Shown one piece after another: positions 46,103 to 56,600 of a stretch of 64,000 nucleotides of DNA; positions within the stretch are counted from its first letter, which is position 1; each line of letters opens with the position of its first letter. Source of the DNA: Undaria pinnatifida (taxonomy: Eukaryota; Sar; Phaeophyceae; Laminariales; Alariaceae); the NCBI GenBank assembly GCA_012845835.1, contig JABAKD010000019.1, forward strand, positions 14,247,420 through 14,311,419. The letters are read 5' to 3'. Both the position numbers and the translations under genes were made by a program. The notes under the pieces were generated by a model. That model ran no database searches and was not told the DNA's origin. It worked only from the letters and a program-made list of their open reading frames with translations.

Positions 46103-46431
46103 GTTTTCCATACCCCAATCCGTTATCCTTGCACTACCCTCGCCCTCCCTACTAGAAGCAGCATAACTCAGATCGGGGGTCACAAAGCGTGCCCTCCTTC
46201 CCCCTCCCCACTACGGTACACATGACTTGTGTTTTGTTGCGAGAAGGATTCAACATATTTTTCCGTCGAGGGTTCACGTCGAATTGTACCTACTCACGCT
46301 GCGCTCTCAGCAGTTTGATTATCCAATTTTTGCATTTCTGCAAATCTTACAACGGTGGGAATCGAACTCAAGGACCAACGCTAGTAGTATTCGAAGGTAA
46401 CCACTAGATACACCTCCGGGGCGACCGGCTC
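46103..46431 (-). mobile_element. tRNA-derived SINE (SINE-A)
   Basis: On the minus strand the head reads GAGCCGGTCGCCCCGG, then a box-A-like GTATCTAGTGGTTA and a box-B-like GAGTTCGATTCCCAC at tRNA spacing. A body shared with 52469-52717 follows. It faces away from the SINE-A at 46637, giving a head-to-head pair 205 bp apart. Confidence 0.75.
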
Positions 46432-46636
46432 CATATAACTCACTAGGGATGATCAATCATCAATCAGCAGAAAGGAGCATGTCAGGCAGGACGCAACACA
46501 AAATTATATGTCAGTTACGTACCAACACTTCGACCACTCTTTTTCCAGTTGACCGCGGCAGACGACCAAAACACCAACGGAGAGAGAGGCGGCACACCAA
46601 CAACAAAGCACGCCTTCCACACCGCCTACAGTTGTA

Positions 46637-46958
46637 GAGCCGGTCGCCCCGGTGGCGTATCAGGTTATCCTCGAGCCTGGTATAGGTCAGTTTCGTGAGT
46701 TCGAGCCCCGCCGAGTGCATATTCGTATAAATTCGTTGGGACTTTTTCTTGTGCACAAATTGACTTGCGGAAAGCGCGAGAGCGTGAGTTAGCAACACTC
46801 GATGAAAAATCGACGAGCAGTGGGATTGCTGAACCCTATGCGCGATAAAAATTGAAGGCAAGAACCGGGGAGGAGAAGGGACGACACCTGTGACCACGGC
46901 TTGTCCAGAAGCTGGAAAGTAAGAGTGTGAGAAAAAAAAAAAAAAAAAAAAAAAAAAT
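46637..46958 (+). mobile_element. tRNA-derived SINE (SINE-A) with poly(A) tail
   Basis: The head GAGCCGGTCGCCCCGG, box-A-like GGCGTATCAGG and box-B-like GAGTTCGAGCCCCG are followed by a body matching 52906-53482 ('ccacggcttgtccagaagctggaaagta'), ending in 27 A residues at 46932-46958. The intact tail suggests that it is the youngest copy in the window. Confidence 0.8.
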
Positions 46959-47990
46959 ACTTGTCCATGGAATGTTCTCGGGGAAGATAACCACCAAACG
47001 ATGCAATACTGGGACGAATACATGCCACTGGATTCTTCTGTGGATACCGTCTACTACGTATGTCGAAAAGTTATTCCCTGTTTTTCGTACACCCGCCCCA
47101 TGCTATAAGTCAAACAAAAAGCGTGTGTGAAATAGAGCGCATCAGTGTGTGCTCTTACTGATATCTATATTACTTGCGCGAGTACAAACTACGGCGATAT
47201 GCCCGACCTACCATCCTCAAGGTCTGAGACGCAGCCACTCGTAATGCTGCTCTGTGGCGTTTTCTGGCGCAGTAATCATAGTCACTACCTTCTCGATTTA
47301 GTCGCACGTGCGTTTGCCATGTCTATCCAGATGTACTTACGTACTTACGCAAATTCATCAACGAAATGCACTACCGCTACAGTATACTATGGCATCATAC
47401 CTACCGCGGTACCATGGGATATTGCTATACAGTAAATATCATTTGTTTTGGGACACAATGTGACGCCAGATGGGAAACGATGTATATTTATTGCCAAGTT
47501 TTGTTTTATGAACCTCTCCGTACACCAAGATCCGATGAACAACTAACTGGAGAGCTCCGTTCAAAATGCAAAAATTTGGGCACTTCACGCTTGTCTCGCT
47601 CAGCCTCCATCCGCGTTGACTTCGTCGAGGTGCGGAATGGATAAGGCAGCCTGAGGGGCGTTGGAGCCGCCCCTCGAAGCGATTTAACCCAGAATTCCAG
47701 TTCTGAGAATCCCATACTGAGGCCGAGATAAAATAACTCCGGACCAAAACCCGGTCCCCTCTCGAAAATCAATAATTTTATATAGGGATACAAGGTTTCC
47801 CTTCGGGATGTGTGTAGCGTGAAATCACGGGGGCGTCGCAAGGCGAAAGGGGCGTCACAGGTAACGCACGTAACGTGTTATTCGTGAAACGAGCAATTAG
47901 ACGTGTCACACACATATACTAAACACACAGTGGAACGATTGAGTGAGCGACCTGGCGGACAATATGCAATCGTACGGCTTGTGAGATGTG
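46959..47990. other. No gene recognised (1.0 kb)
   Basis: Short frames on both strands, none recognisable. A 111-codon minus frame (47506-47841) has no identifiable domain. Confidence 0.4.
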
Positions 47991-47999
47991 TGCTCACAG

Positions 48000-49040
48000 T
48001 TTCTTCCTTGGCGAAAACTTAGGCGATGTTGATCACTGGATATGGTCATCTACTGCTCCTTATATTTCCGGCGGAAACGGCATACCAAGCGAGATAACAG
48101 AGCCCATTTCGGCGCATGATACACCCCTGCCGGCACCCTCGGCCCTGCTCGCCGCCGCCAGAGATATGGTGCTCGGCAGATATGTACGGCTGCTGCTGCT
48201 GCTGTATATTGCTCCAGCTGCCCCGCTGTCGTGCTGCGGCTACTGCTGCGGCTACTGCTGCTTCTACGGCTGCAACTGCTGAGAGGTTGCGATAAAAATA
48301 GAGCACGCGATTCGAGCCTGGCCGGGTAGCGCGGGCCGTTGTTTTTTTAAACAAAACAAGAAGCAACATAAAAATGTAAAAGCTTCTATAAAATTAAAAA
48401 AAAACAATTTGGGGTGTTCAATCCAGGTCTCTTGCGACAGCACCCCGAATGGTGGTCGTTGAGGCACCGGGCGCCCCACCCCCAGCCACCCTCTCTCTCG
48501 GCCGATGCCGGCAAAGTCGTGACGGAAATAGGCAGCCCCGACCCCCTCGAAGTCGAGGAAACCTGGCCCCGGTCGCGCATTCACCAGGCGCACACGGTTC
48601 CAGGCAGCTGTAACGGTGCCCGAGGAAGAAAACGAAACGTTGCGGATGAGTTCAAAAGTTTCTGGCTGCGCGAGAATATGCGTGACTTTGACCATTGGGT
48701 ATGACTGTTGTATGGTTCCCTATATTCCCGGCCGACACGACATACCAAGCGAGATGAAGGGCTCATTTCGGCGCATAATACACCCCTGTCTGCACCCTGC
48801 TCGCCGCCGCGAGAGATATGGCGCTCGGCAGATGTGTACTGCTGTTACTGTATATTGCTCCAGCTACTGCTGCTGCTGCTGTGCTGCGGCCACTGCTGCG
48901 GATTTTCTTCTGTTGTTGCAACTGCGAAGGGGTTGTTCTAAAAATGGAGCCGGATGATTGGAGACTGGCCGGGTTGCGGACCATTTTTTACAAAACAAAA
49001 AACAACGAAAAAAATATAAGTTTCTGACAAAGTTTTAATC
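48000..49040 (+). repeat. Diverged direct duplication (two ~400-bp units)
   Basis: Unit 1 (48000-48420) and unit 2 (48660-49040) align in order: 'gaaaa/gaata..t.ggcgatg/cgtgact', 'cataccaagcgagat', 'catttcggcgcat.atacacccctg', 'gagatatgg.gctcggcag', 'tgctgtatattgctccagct', a CTG-rich tract, and 'ctggccgggt.gcg'. Between them lies a 240-bp unrelated GC-rich piece. No conserved frame is evident. Confidence 0.7.
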
Positions 49041-49043
49041 AAT

Positions 49044-49208
49044 TCGGGGTGTTGCAAGTGACCTGCAGAACGCAATCGTTGGGCTGCGAAAGCAACTGAG
49101 TTCAATGGCTGATGGACACACGACGCGTATGAAAATACGAGGCAGTGTGGTGAGCTAGAGCTGTATTCTTCCTCATCCACCGGAGGATAAAAAAAAACAA
49201 AAAAAAAA
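49044..49208 (+). mobile_element. Poly(A)-tailed short element (SINE-B)
   Basis: Shares 'gacacacgacgcgtatgaaaatacg', 'gtgtggtgagct.gagct' and 'cctcatccaccggaggat' with the elements at 51254-51380 (minus), 53006-53312 and 63737-63800 (minus). It ends in an A-rich tail. Non-coding. The tail and variable 5' length point to retroposition. Confidence 0.7.
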
Positions 49209-49724
49209 GCAATCCCTTGCCAAATAGAGCCAGCTCAGCGGCGTCTAATACGCCCAGAATCGCCACGGAGTTCGCCCGAGATCCAGACATGCTTCATAAT
49301 GTACCCAATGGCAGTCTTGCTTGCCCCGCAGCCGGAGGTAAAAGAAGAAGCCCTTGTCGGCCGGATAGCAGCGAGCCAAAACAAAAAAAGCAAGATCATA
49401 TTTTACATATTGCAAAAATAAATATACACTCTATACAAGTTTCCCCTCCGGGCAGTAATTGCCTAGGTAGGGGAGTGGCGCAAGGACACATTATTTTCAC
49501 CACACGACGCGATGACCATTTTTGTTTGTAATACATAAAAAACTTGCCCGGAAAAAAAATGAATTCACATTTCACCCGCACAAAAATGTGTACTTTCAAT
49601 AGCAGTACTTTCAGCACTTTTTGGGTATAATTCTCGATATAGACGTGCCCACGACCGATCTGCTCTTGAGAAAATACACACAGCACCACTTGATAAAACA
49701 CACAAAACTTTTACACCGTATGAT

Positions 49725-50590
49725 ATATATTATAAAAAATGAAAATGCACTCCAGCTGTGAGATCGAAGATTTCGTCGAAACTCATCTTTGCAAGCTGTG
49801 TGTGATACTCCGATCGCGCGCATTACGAGTTGTGTGTCCTCATTAAGGATATAGGTCGGCGACTCCCCTTACAACTACAGTGTAGCTATCAGGGTCAACA
49901 GGGTGATTTTAGTCAGTCTGTGCGCTGAAACTATGAAACCCGGGACGAAATCTGACAGCTAGCTGTGGAGGGAAATGTATTATTTTATCGAGTGAATCTT
50001 GTAAGTCGAATAACCGGTGAGGGGGAGGGGCGGAGTTTTGAAGGACGTGGGGACCTGGTTTTGATCACAAGCGAGCGGGGGGGGGGGGGGGAGGGGGGGG
50101 GAAGGGGGGGGGAATTTGTGCATGTAAGTTATAATCCTTTCAAGGGGATAAATCTGACGGTTTTGGCACCAGTTTATTATTGGGGGGGGGGGTTGGGGCG
50201 GGGTTGGGGCGTGTGGGGCAGCTCAATATGTGCGTGGAAACTATACATTATTTTGAGGGGATAAATGTGACGGTTTTGGAAATGATGCATCAGTTTATCA
50301 TGTATATCCTGGGGTAAGTCGTACAATCAGTGAGTAGAGAGAGGGTGGAGTGTTCGAGGGGGTGGGGTTGGGATGGGTTGGGGGGGGGGAAGGTGGGGGC
50401 TGGGGGCGGAGGGGGCGGGGGGGGGGCGGGGGGGGGGGGGGGGGGGGAGGAAGGGTTTTAGGTGAGGGGTTTGTTATACGTGTGGTGCTAGGTCTAGGCG
50501 ATGGTGTGGGTGATGGGGAAGAAGGGGGTGTTCTGGGCGGGGGGGGGGGGGAAAGCAGCGGCATGGATGGCTCTCGAATATATGTATGAT
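49725..50590 (+). repeat. G-run family block 3
   Basis: An A module (49740-49960) is followed by G-rich spacers, two B modules (50110-50170, 50215-50300) and a C module (50475-50580). G runs reach 20 (50428-50447). The order A-B-B-C matches block 2. Confidence 0.85.
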
Positions 50591-50739
50591 TTCGAGAAGA
50601 GCGTCACAATTCAAACTCCAGCGTAGCGATGGCCGGGAAGCGAGAAGGGGCGCGTGTCGCGTGAGATGCGGTACGTTCTGAGAACGAGAGGGGGAGCAAG
50701 AGGACAATAACACGTGACATATGCTATGACAAGAAAAAA

Positions 50740-51960
50740 TCAACTCGCCGCCGTAAAGAGAGGAAACAGCACGCGCACGCACATGGTCCTACCTGTAGCG
50801 TTTTTCTCTCCGCAAGTTGTCTGCCGTCTGTCATCTGCGATTTTCGCAAATGAACAGAAAAAATACTCGTTAAAGAACTGCCTCTGTGGACGTAAATGTA
50901 TAAGGATGGTTTTGCATCTATATTGTTACGATGACAAAGGTCCCTATGTTTCCGCATCGATGGACACGCGCACCCAGAGCGGCCGCACAGCAGAAACGTG
51001 CGGTATGGTGGAGTGACAAATTATGACAGGCTTCAACACAAGCAACTCGCCGTAGCATAGCGAGGACACGCCAAGCGCACATGAATGGTGTCACCTACCG
51101 CTGCTGATGTGCAGCAGGGTTGTAGCGTTGTGCTGTCCACATGTTGTCTGCTGTCTGTCATCGGCGATCTTACATAAATAGTGTTGCCTACCGCTGCTGC
51201 TGTGGGGCAGAGCTTGTAGCGTTGTTGTTGTTGTTGTTGTTTTGTTGTTGTTGTTTTTTTTTTTTTCGTCCTCCGGCGGATGGGGAAAAATAAAGCTTTA
51301 GCTCACCACACTTCTACGTATTCTCATACGCGTCGTGTGTCGATTTAACTCAGCTGCTTTCGCAGCCCAACGCTAGCTGGCGCACCCGTTGTGCTCTCTT
51401 GGCATGGTACGGAATCATATAAGGACACCAACATGAACACAAATATGAGGACCGTTTGAGTACTAGTATGATATTTAAACGATCCTTACACTTTACGCCG
51501 GCATGTCACTTGACAGAAGCAGCAGAAGCAGCAGTAGCAGCAGCCAGAGGTAGTGGCGTGTAGGCGGGTAGAGCATCGCAGGCTAGCGCCGTGCTCTCCG
51601 CATGTTGTCTGCTGTTTGTCATATGCGATCGTGCATAAATGGTGTTGCCTACCGCTGCTGCTGTGCGGCAGAGTTGTAGCGTTGTGCTCTCTTGGTATGG
51701 TACGGTATCATATAAGAAACACACCAACATGCACATAAATATATGTACCGTTTGGGAACTAATATGATATTCAAACGATCCTTACACTTTACGCCGGCAT
51801 GTCACTTGACAGAAGCAGCAGAGCAGCAGCAGCGAAAGGTAGTGGCGAGCATCGCAGGCTCCAATCAAAGCAATCACCTACAACCACAGCAGCCGGACGC
51901 GCATAGAGTTGCAGGCTGCTGCTGCTAGGGGGCTCGACTGCTGCTGGTAGGCAGGATCGT
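50740..51960 (+). repeat. ~296-bp tandem array (about four units)
   Basis: The words 'gttgtctgctgt.tgtcat..gcgat' and 'gatccttacactttacgccggcatgtcacttgacagaagcag' recur with a period of about 296 bp (for example 51481 and 51777). One interval is about 466 bp because a SINE-B of about 130-170 bp is inserted in it. Each unit carries AGC/GCT trinucleotide tracts. Confidence 0.8.
51254..51380 (-). mobile_element. SINE-B inserted in the 296-bp array
   Basis: Reverse-oriented SINE-B: 13 T at 51254-51266 (its tail), then 'cctccggcggatggggaaaaataaagctttagctcaccaca'. It interrupts one array unit and so inserted after the array formed or during its growth. Confidence 0.75.
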
Positions 51961-52468
51961 AGCGTGGTGCTCTATATATATGCAAAAATAGGGAAATGTG
52001 CGTGTACCCTCTACGAGCAGAAAAACCCGGTTTGCATCCAAATCATACGTGCGTACACGGGGATAGGGGATGCAAAAATCCAATTCCCCGGGGGTATTGC
52101 GGAAACCCAGGGATTTGCCCTAAGTGTGCCCTCATGGCCGAAAAAGTTAAAAAGGCTTGCCACGCGCGACACACTGCACAGATCGCGCCCAAACCTCCGG
52201 CAACGTGAGCCCGACGGTCGAATTGTGCCCACCCCACCCGATGTTTCGGACAAAGGTGCGAGCACGAAGAGATGTGCCCGAAGGGGAAAAAAATCACAAT
52301 TATACTTGTACCTATAGTCTATGCAGTAGACTACATAGAGACTATAGCTACTGCTGTACGAGTAGATAGTCCGAGGCACCTGGTATGAATATTTCCATGG
52401 AGCCACGTAACAAGCTATTTGTCAAGATGATCATCCTAGTTTTCGTTTGGTTTAGTCTAGAGTTTTCA

Positions 52469-52717
52469 GTTTTTTCATTCCTTTCGTTATCCTCGCAATA
52501 CTCTCGCGCTCCCTCCCAGTAGTATAACTCGGACCCGGGGTCACATATGCGGGCTACCCTCCCCCCCTCCCCACTTCGGTACGTCCTTTCATTTTTATCG
52601 CGAGAATATTTCAGCATTTTTGTACCTCGTCGACTGGCATCAAATCGAACTCAAGGACCAACGCTAATAATGCTGAATTCGAGGGCAATCACTAGAAGAC
52701 CACCGGGGCGCCTGGGT
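52469..52717 (-). mobile_element. tRNA-derived SINE (SINE-A)
   Basis: Minus-strand copy sharing with 46103-46431 the segments 'cgttatcct.gcaatac.ctcgc', 'ataactcggac..ggggtcac' and 'aatcgaactcaaggaccaacgctaataat'. Its head is at the right end and faces a plus-strand SINE-A that starts 189 bp away. Confidence 0.72.
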
Positions 52718-52905
52718 ATTTAGTGTACATAGTATGTTGGTAGTAGTACCTACCAGACTTTCCGCGGCTGATGCCGCCCGCTCAATGAAGCGGGCGGAAG
52801 ACCTTGATTTCGGCCTCCAGTGGCATGAAATAACGCGGTTAATAGGATAAAATGCAGCATGCTCGGTTTTTGTCATCGATGAAGTAACCGAAAGGGAATA
52901 TTAAA

Positions 52906-53482
52906 GCCGGTCGACCCGGTGGCGTATCAGGTTATGTTCGAGCGTGAGATTCGTGATTTCGAGTCCCCCGGAGTGCGTACTTGTATAAGTTCTTAGGAAC
53001 CTCGGCGGTAAGCGTGCGCAAGTCCCACACTACCCGAAACGATGCCGTTACGCGGTGGCTATCCTGGTCGACATACTCACGCATCCGTATACAGCAGCAG
53101 CTTGCGCTGCCGGAGTAGGAACGGGGACCCGCCGGTAGGGACAGCTCATGGTATCCCTATCAGAGGAACTGAAGGACACGCCAGCTGACGCGGGATTGCG
53201 AACGCTATTTCGTTTTATTGACACACGAGGTGTATGAAAATAGGTGGAAGCATGGTGAGCTTGAACATTTATTTTTCGACCCCGTCCGCCGGAGGATGAA
53301 AAAAAAAAAAAAGTTGTGCACAAATTGTGACTTACTTGCGAAAAGCGCCAGAGCTTGGTTTAGCAACACTCGTTGAAAAATCGACGAGCAATAGGACTGC
53401 TGAACCCGAGGGGGAGAAGGGAAGACACCTGTGACCACGGCTTGTCCAGAAGCTGGAAAGTAGAGTTCTGAAAAGTATTAAA
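52906..53482 (+). mobile_element. tRNA-derived SINE (SINE-A), interrupted
   Basis: The head GCCGGTCGACCCGGTGGCG and box-B-like TTTCGAGTCCC are followed by 'cttgtataagttctta'. The body resumes after a SINE-B insertion (53006-53312) at 'ttgtgcacaaattg' and ends near 'gctggaaagtagag'. The poly(A) tail is eroded. Confidence 0.75.
53006..53312 (+). mobile_element. SINE-B nested in SINE-A
   Basis: Inserted between parts of the SINE-A body that are contiguous in the copy at 46637. It ends 'ccgtccgccggaggatg' plus 14 A. Its 3' half matches 49044-49208, while its 5' half is not shared with the other SINE-B copies. Confidence 0.72.
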
Positions 53483-53567
53483 ATGTACTACGAGTATCTC
53501 CTCCGTGCTTCAATATAGCGTCGTATTGTACGGAGACATTATTATATGTTATGTAGTGCTGCGCGAG

Positions 53568-54100
53568 GCCAGGCGATCTTAATATATTTTTTGAGGTCCA
53601 CACCAGAGAGCGCTGCTACACGAATCGTCAATTTGTGCGCGATGTGTGTTCATCATCGGATAGCCCACACTGAAGATCGCGTCTATTTGTTTCGTCGTTT
53701 TTGTGATATTAATAGCTTTGTGCATGGCTTCGTATTCTTCGACCAAAGCTACACCAAGAATTCTGAGAACTACAACGTGGAATATAAAAGCAACAGCAAA
53801 CATCTACGTGGAATCGACGGGGGATTATGCAGGGGTTGTTGGTTTGAATGTTAATAATTCATTAAGTTGTCTATGCTTCCGCACAGTTGATAGGCGGCCA
53901 GGTGATTTGTGCTTTGTGTTGATGCGCACGCCAGAGAGCGCTGCTCCACGAGTACTGGACGTGTGCGCAATGTGCATTCACAATCGGAAATCCCACCCAA
54001 GGCCACGCCAAGTTGTCCCTTTATGTTTTTTATAGTTCTATGCATGGCCTTGTAATTTCTTACCAAAGTTTCACCTGGTAACACCAACAACTAAATAAAA
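53568..54100. repeat. Diverged ~220-bp direct duplication
   Basis: 53568-53790 and 53890-54100 align: 'cag.tgat.tt', 'caccagagagcgctgct.cacga', 'tgtgcgc.atgtg..ttca..atcgga', 'gcatggc.t.gta.tt.tt.accaaag'. Minus-strand frames in both copies share LVxxYxAMHxxI, so a decayed coding origin is possible. No family is recognised. Confidence 0.6.
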
Positions 54101-55330
54101 TGTGTAAACTAAACAAATCTGACTTCCGGCTCGCCTTCCACACCTCTAATTACTGGCACATGCTGTGCCTCGGAACGTGCACAAACCTGGCACACGTGGC
54201 TCCCAAGATTTTGAGGGGGATTCTTACACCCGGCCTAAAATATAGCACGGGTCTATTGCTTATATAGAGGGCGTCGATAACGGGGATTGTTTCTGGGCTA
54301 AGCTCATCGATTATCGAGTGTGTGACGTTGTGGTGAACGCAAGAACGCGCAAAATATATACTCCGGATTATATTTTAGAAAAGTCAAATTGCGCACGTGG
54401 ACGCTTGATCAACAACACTTGTTTTGTCCCAGTTCCCTGCTCGAGACGTGAGTCTGTCTGTCGCTACTGGTTGGGTTTATCTGTTTGGAGCAAAGCACAG
54501 TTTTTTGCTTGGAAACTTTGCTGCACCCGTCACATAGCGCTTCGAGTGCCAATCGATCTGCGTTACGACTGCGAGTGAAACGGAATAACGAGGTGTGTAC
54601 CCCAGATTATTCTGCTGCTATTATATGTTAGACCGTGGTATCGACAACATGATCAGCTTCGTTTGAGCCGCTCGTGCATTTTACAAATATATATATATAG
54701 TCTATTCATGCGATTTACATCTAACAGTCCATGCTCGGTTTGTAAGAGGACGGGGTCACCGATCACGCCCTTGACACACCGGGCACTGTCTAGGCTGGCC
54801 ACCGTGTATTTTGGGTGGGACCGTAACAGCTAAATGTATCACCGCGCTCTCTGCCACAGGCTTAGCGTCATCTCCAGGTTCCCGTTTACCACCGTGTTTT
54901 CTTGGAACAGCAGCACGAAAAGATGTCGACGCCTGCTGAACTCGAACTTTCAAGAGGTACGCAAAGACGCAAGGAAACGGTGATCGGTCTCAAGACGCAG
55001 AGGTGGCTCAGCGGCAGGCAGCATGTCGCGCATCACTGTTGGCCGTGCTACCTCGTGACCCTTCCTTGCCGTTAAGAGCGTTGACCGTTCAGTAAATGTT
55101 CCACAATCTAGAGCATGTCAACGCATCATAATTTCACATTTACATGGTTATCGCCTCCCCCGCACGCTGCCTTTTCCATTAATCGAGTTTGTAAGTCGTC
55201 TGTTTATCATTAATCGTGATTATGAATCGTTTCGAAAAAACCTACCGTTAGTTGTAAACAAACAATGTTGTGGTTCGATAACATGTGTTTTGTCACATAT
55301 CGCGACGGGAAAAATCAGGACTCTCGTTAC
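54101..55330. other. No gene recognised (1.2 kb)
   Basis: A minus frame at 54756-54953 ends CPVCQGRDR after a His/Pro-containing stretch, loosely like the C-terminal cysteine region of piggyBac-type transposases. It is too short to call. Confidence 0.35.
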
Positions 55331-55335
55331 GACTT

Positions 55336-55603
55336 CTAGCATTTTTTGTTCAGCAGGGACGGCCCTGGGCCATAAGCGGCTATCCCAGGACGAATCACCA
55401 ACTTTCTCGTAGCGAGCACAACTCGAGCTGGTCCCTGTAGGGTGTATACCGCCTCAACATACCCAGGAATGGCATCCAGTGCTGTGACCATTTTATAAAA
55501 ATATTTCAAGGACGTCAGCCGTGAGTTCGACGAATTTCGGTTCAATACTCATCTTTGCCAGCTGCGTTGTTGGTACTTGTCATACTCTCTGTGGATTTCT
55601 CCA
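55336..55603 (-). other. Unique-looking locus related to the A module of the G-run family
   Basis: One minus frame reads QLAKMSIEPKFVELTADV.EIFL, then TAA. The corresponding frame of the A modules reads QLAKMSFDEIFDLTAGVYF. The DNA also aligns (ttataaaaata at one end, 'actcatctttgc.agctg' in the middle). A second minus frame at 55545-55336 continues as KMVTALDAIPGYVEAVY ... ending at a TAG. A frameshift or a splice would be needed to join the two. It could be a decayed gene, an exon of an unrecognised gene, or an old copy of the repeat. Confidence 0.45.
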
Positions 55604-55915
55604 TCAACTTGGCGATGGTGTTGAAGACTGTGGTGGGCTGGCTGGGCCGGTCGAGTAAAAAATAACGAATACGTTCACATTCGAAATTTCGCTATTGTTA
55701 TAGCTGTAACACAAGACGGAGACGACGTGCTGCTTGTAGACCAACAAACCCACGCCGACACCCAACACAAGAAGAGCGCTCGCGCTGGACAGCGATGATA
55801 CTTGGTAATGAGGTGCATGTTCATCGCGCGCCGCTCTATAAGAATGCATACAGCTCACTCACTCGGAAGCTGCTTCTGCTCCGGCGGTTGTGGTGTCGGT
55901 CGAAGGGGTAGCCAT
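55604..55915 (-). CDS. Possible two-exon small membrane protein
   Basis: Exon 1 is 55915-55863: ATG in a good context (ACCATGG), 17 Thr/Ala-rich residues and a perfect donor GA|GTGAGT. Exon 2 is 55784-55604: acceptor TGTCCAG, phase correct, 60 residues to a stop. It contains one hydrophobic segment (SALLVLGVGVGLLVYK) consistent with a single membrane span. The product would be 77 residues. I recognise no family. Without transcript support this remains a hypothesis, and an alternative splice near 55633 would give a different C-terminus (FNTIAKLMEKSTESM). Confidence 0.35.
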
Positions 55916-56354
55916 GGTGATGCTTCTCTGTTGCTGCTCCTGCTGCTTTGTTTTTAGGCCTTGGTTGTGTCACTGAAACCACGTGCCCGTTCACCGAGGC
56001 GATCTAAACTTTGCGTCGTCCAGTCTCCGCTATGGTATGGTGGATCTTGTCCTTCGGGTAGTAGTGGGTGTTGTCCTCCTGGGCCCAATAGATTATTGTC
56101 AGCAAGGTTGCGGTGGTACTACGGGCTGGTGTGCTATCGACGGGGGAGATGGGCGTGTGGTTGTTGGCGTGGCCAGTGAGCAGTGAAGGAAGGTGTTTTG
56201 CTTGCAAGCCGAGAAAAACAATGAGCTCACGGGAGTTCGGCGAAGGCGTGAATGATGTTGAAACATCATCAAACAAGTGTAAACTGCTAGTAAAACGTAA
56301 AATTTCCCGATTCGGTATTATTATCGTTCACGTGTAATGCGTATCATCCTATAC

Positions 56355-56600
56355 AAGGTGCGACATGATGGGTTCTATAGTTTCCGCGCACAGACTGACT
56401 AACATCACCCTGATAACCCTGGTACAGGCTATACTGCAGTTGCAAGGAGAGTCGCCGACCTATATCCTTAATGAGGACACACAACCCGTAATACGCGCGA
56501 TCGGAGTATCTCACACAGCTTGCAAAGATGAGTTTCGACAAAATCTTCGATCTCACAGCTGGAGTGTGTTTTAATTTTTATAATATATCATGTGAATCGG
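56355..56600 (-). repeat. G-run family, A module (inverted copy)
   Basis: Reverse orientation A module. On the plus strand it reads MSFDKIFDLTAGV from the ATG at 56527. No C/G run is attached. It ends in an AT-rich 'tttttataatatatcatg' like the other copies. Confidence 0.85.

Noticed and set aside
51996-52208. Cysteine-containing plus frame (GYCGNPGICPKC)
   Set aside because: Suggestive of a metal site, but too short, overlapped by another open frame and not matching a known domain.
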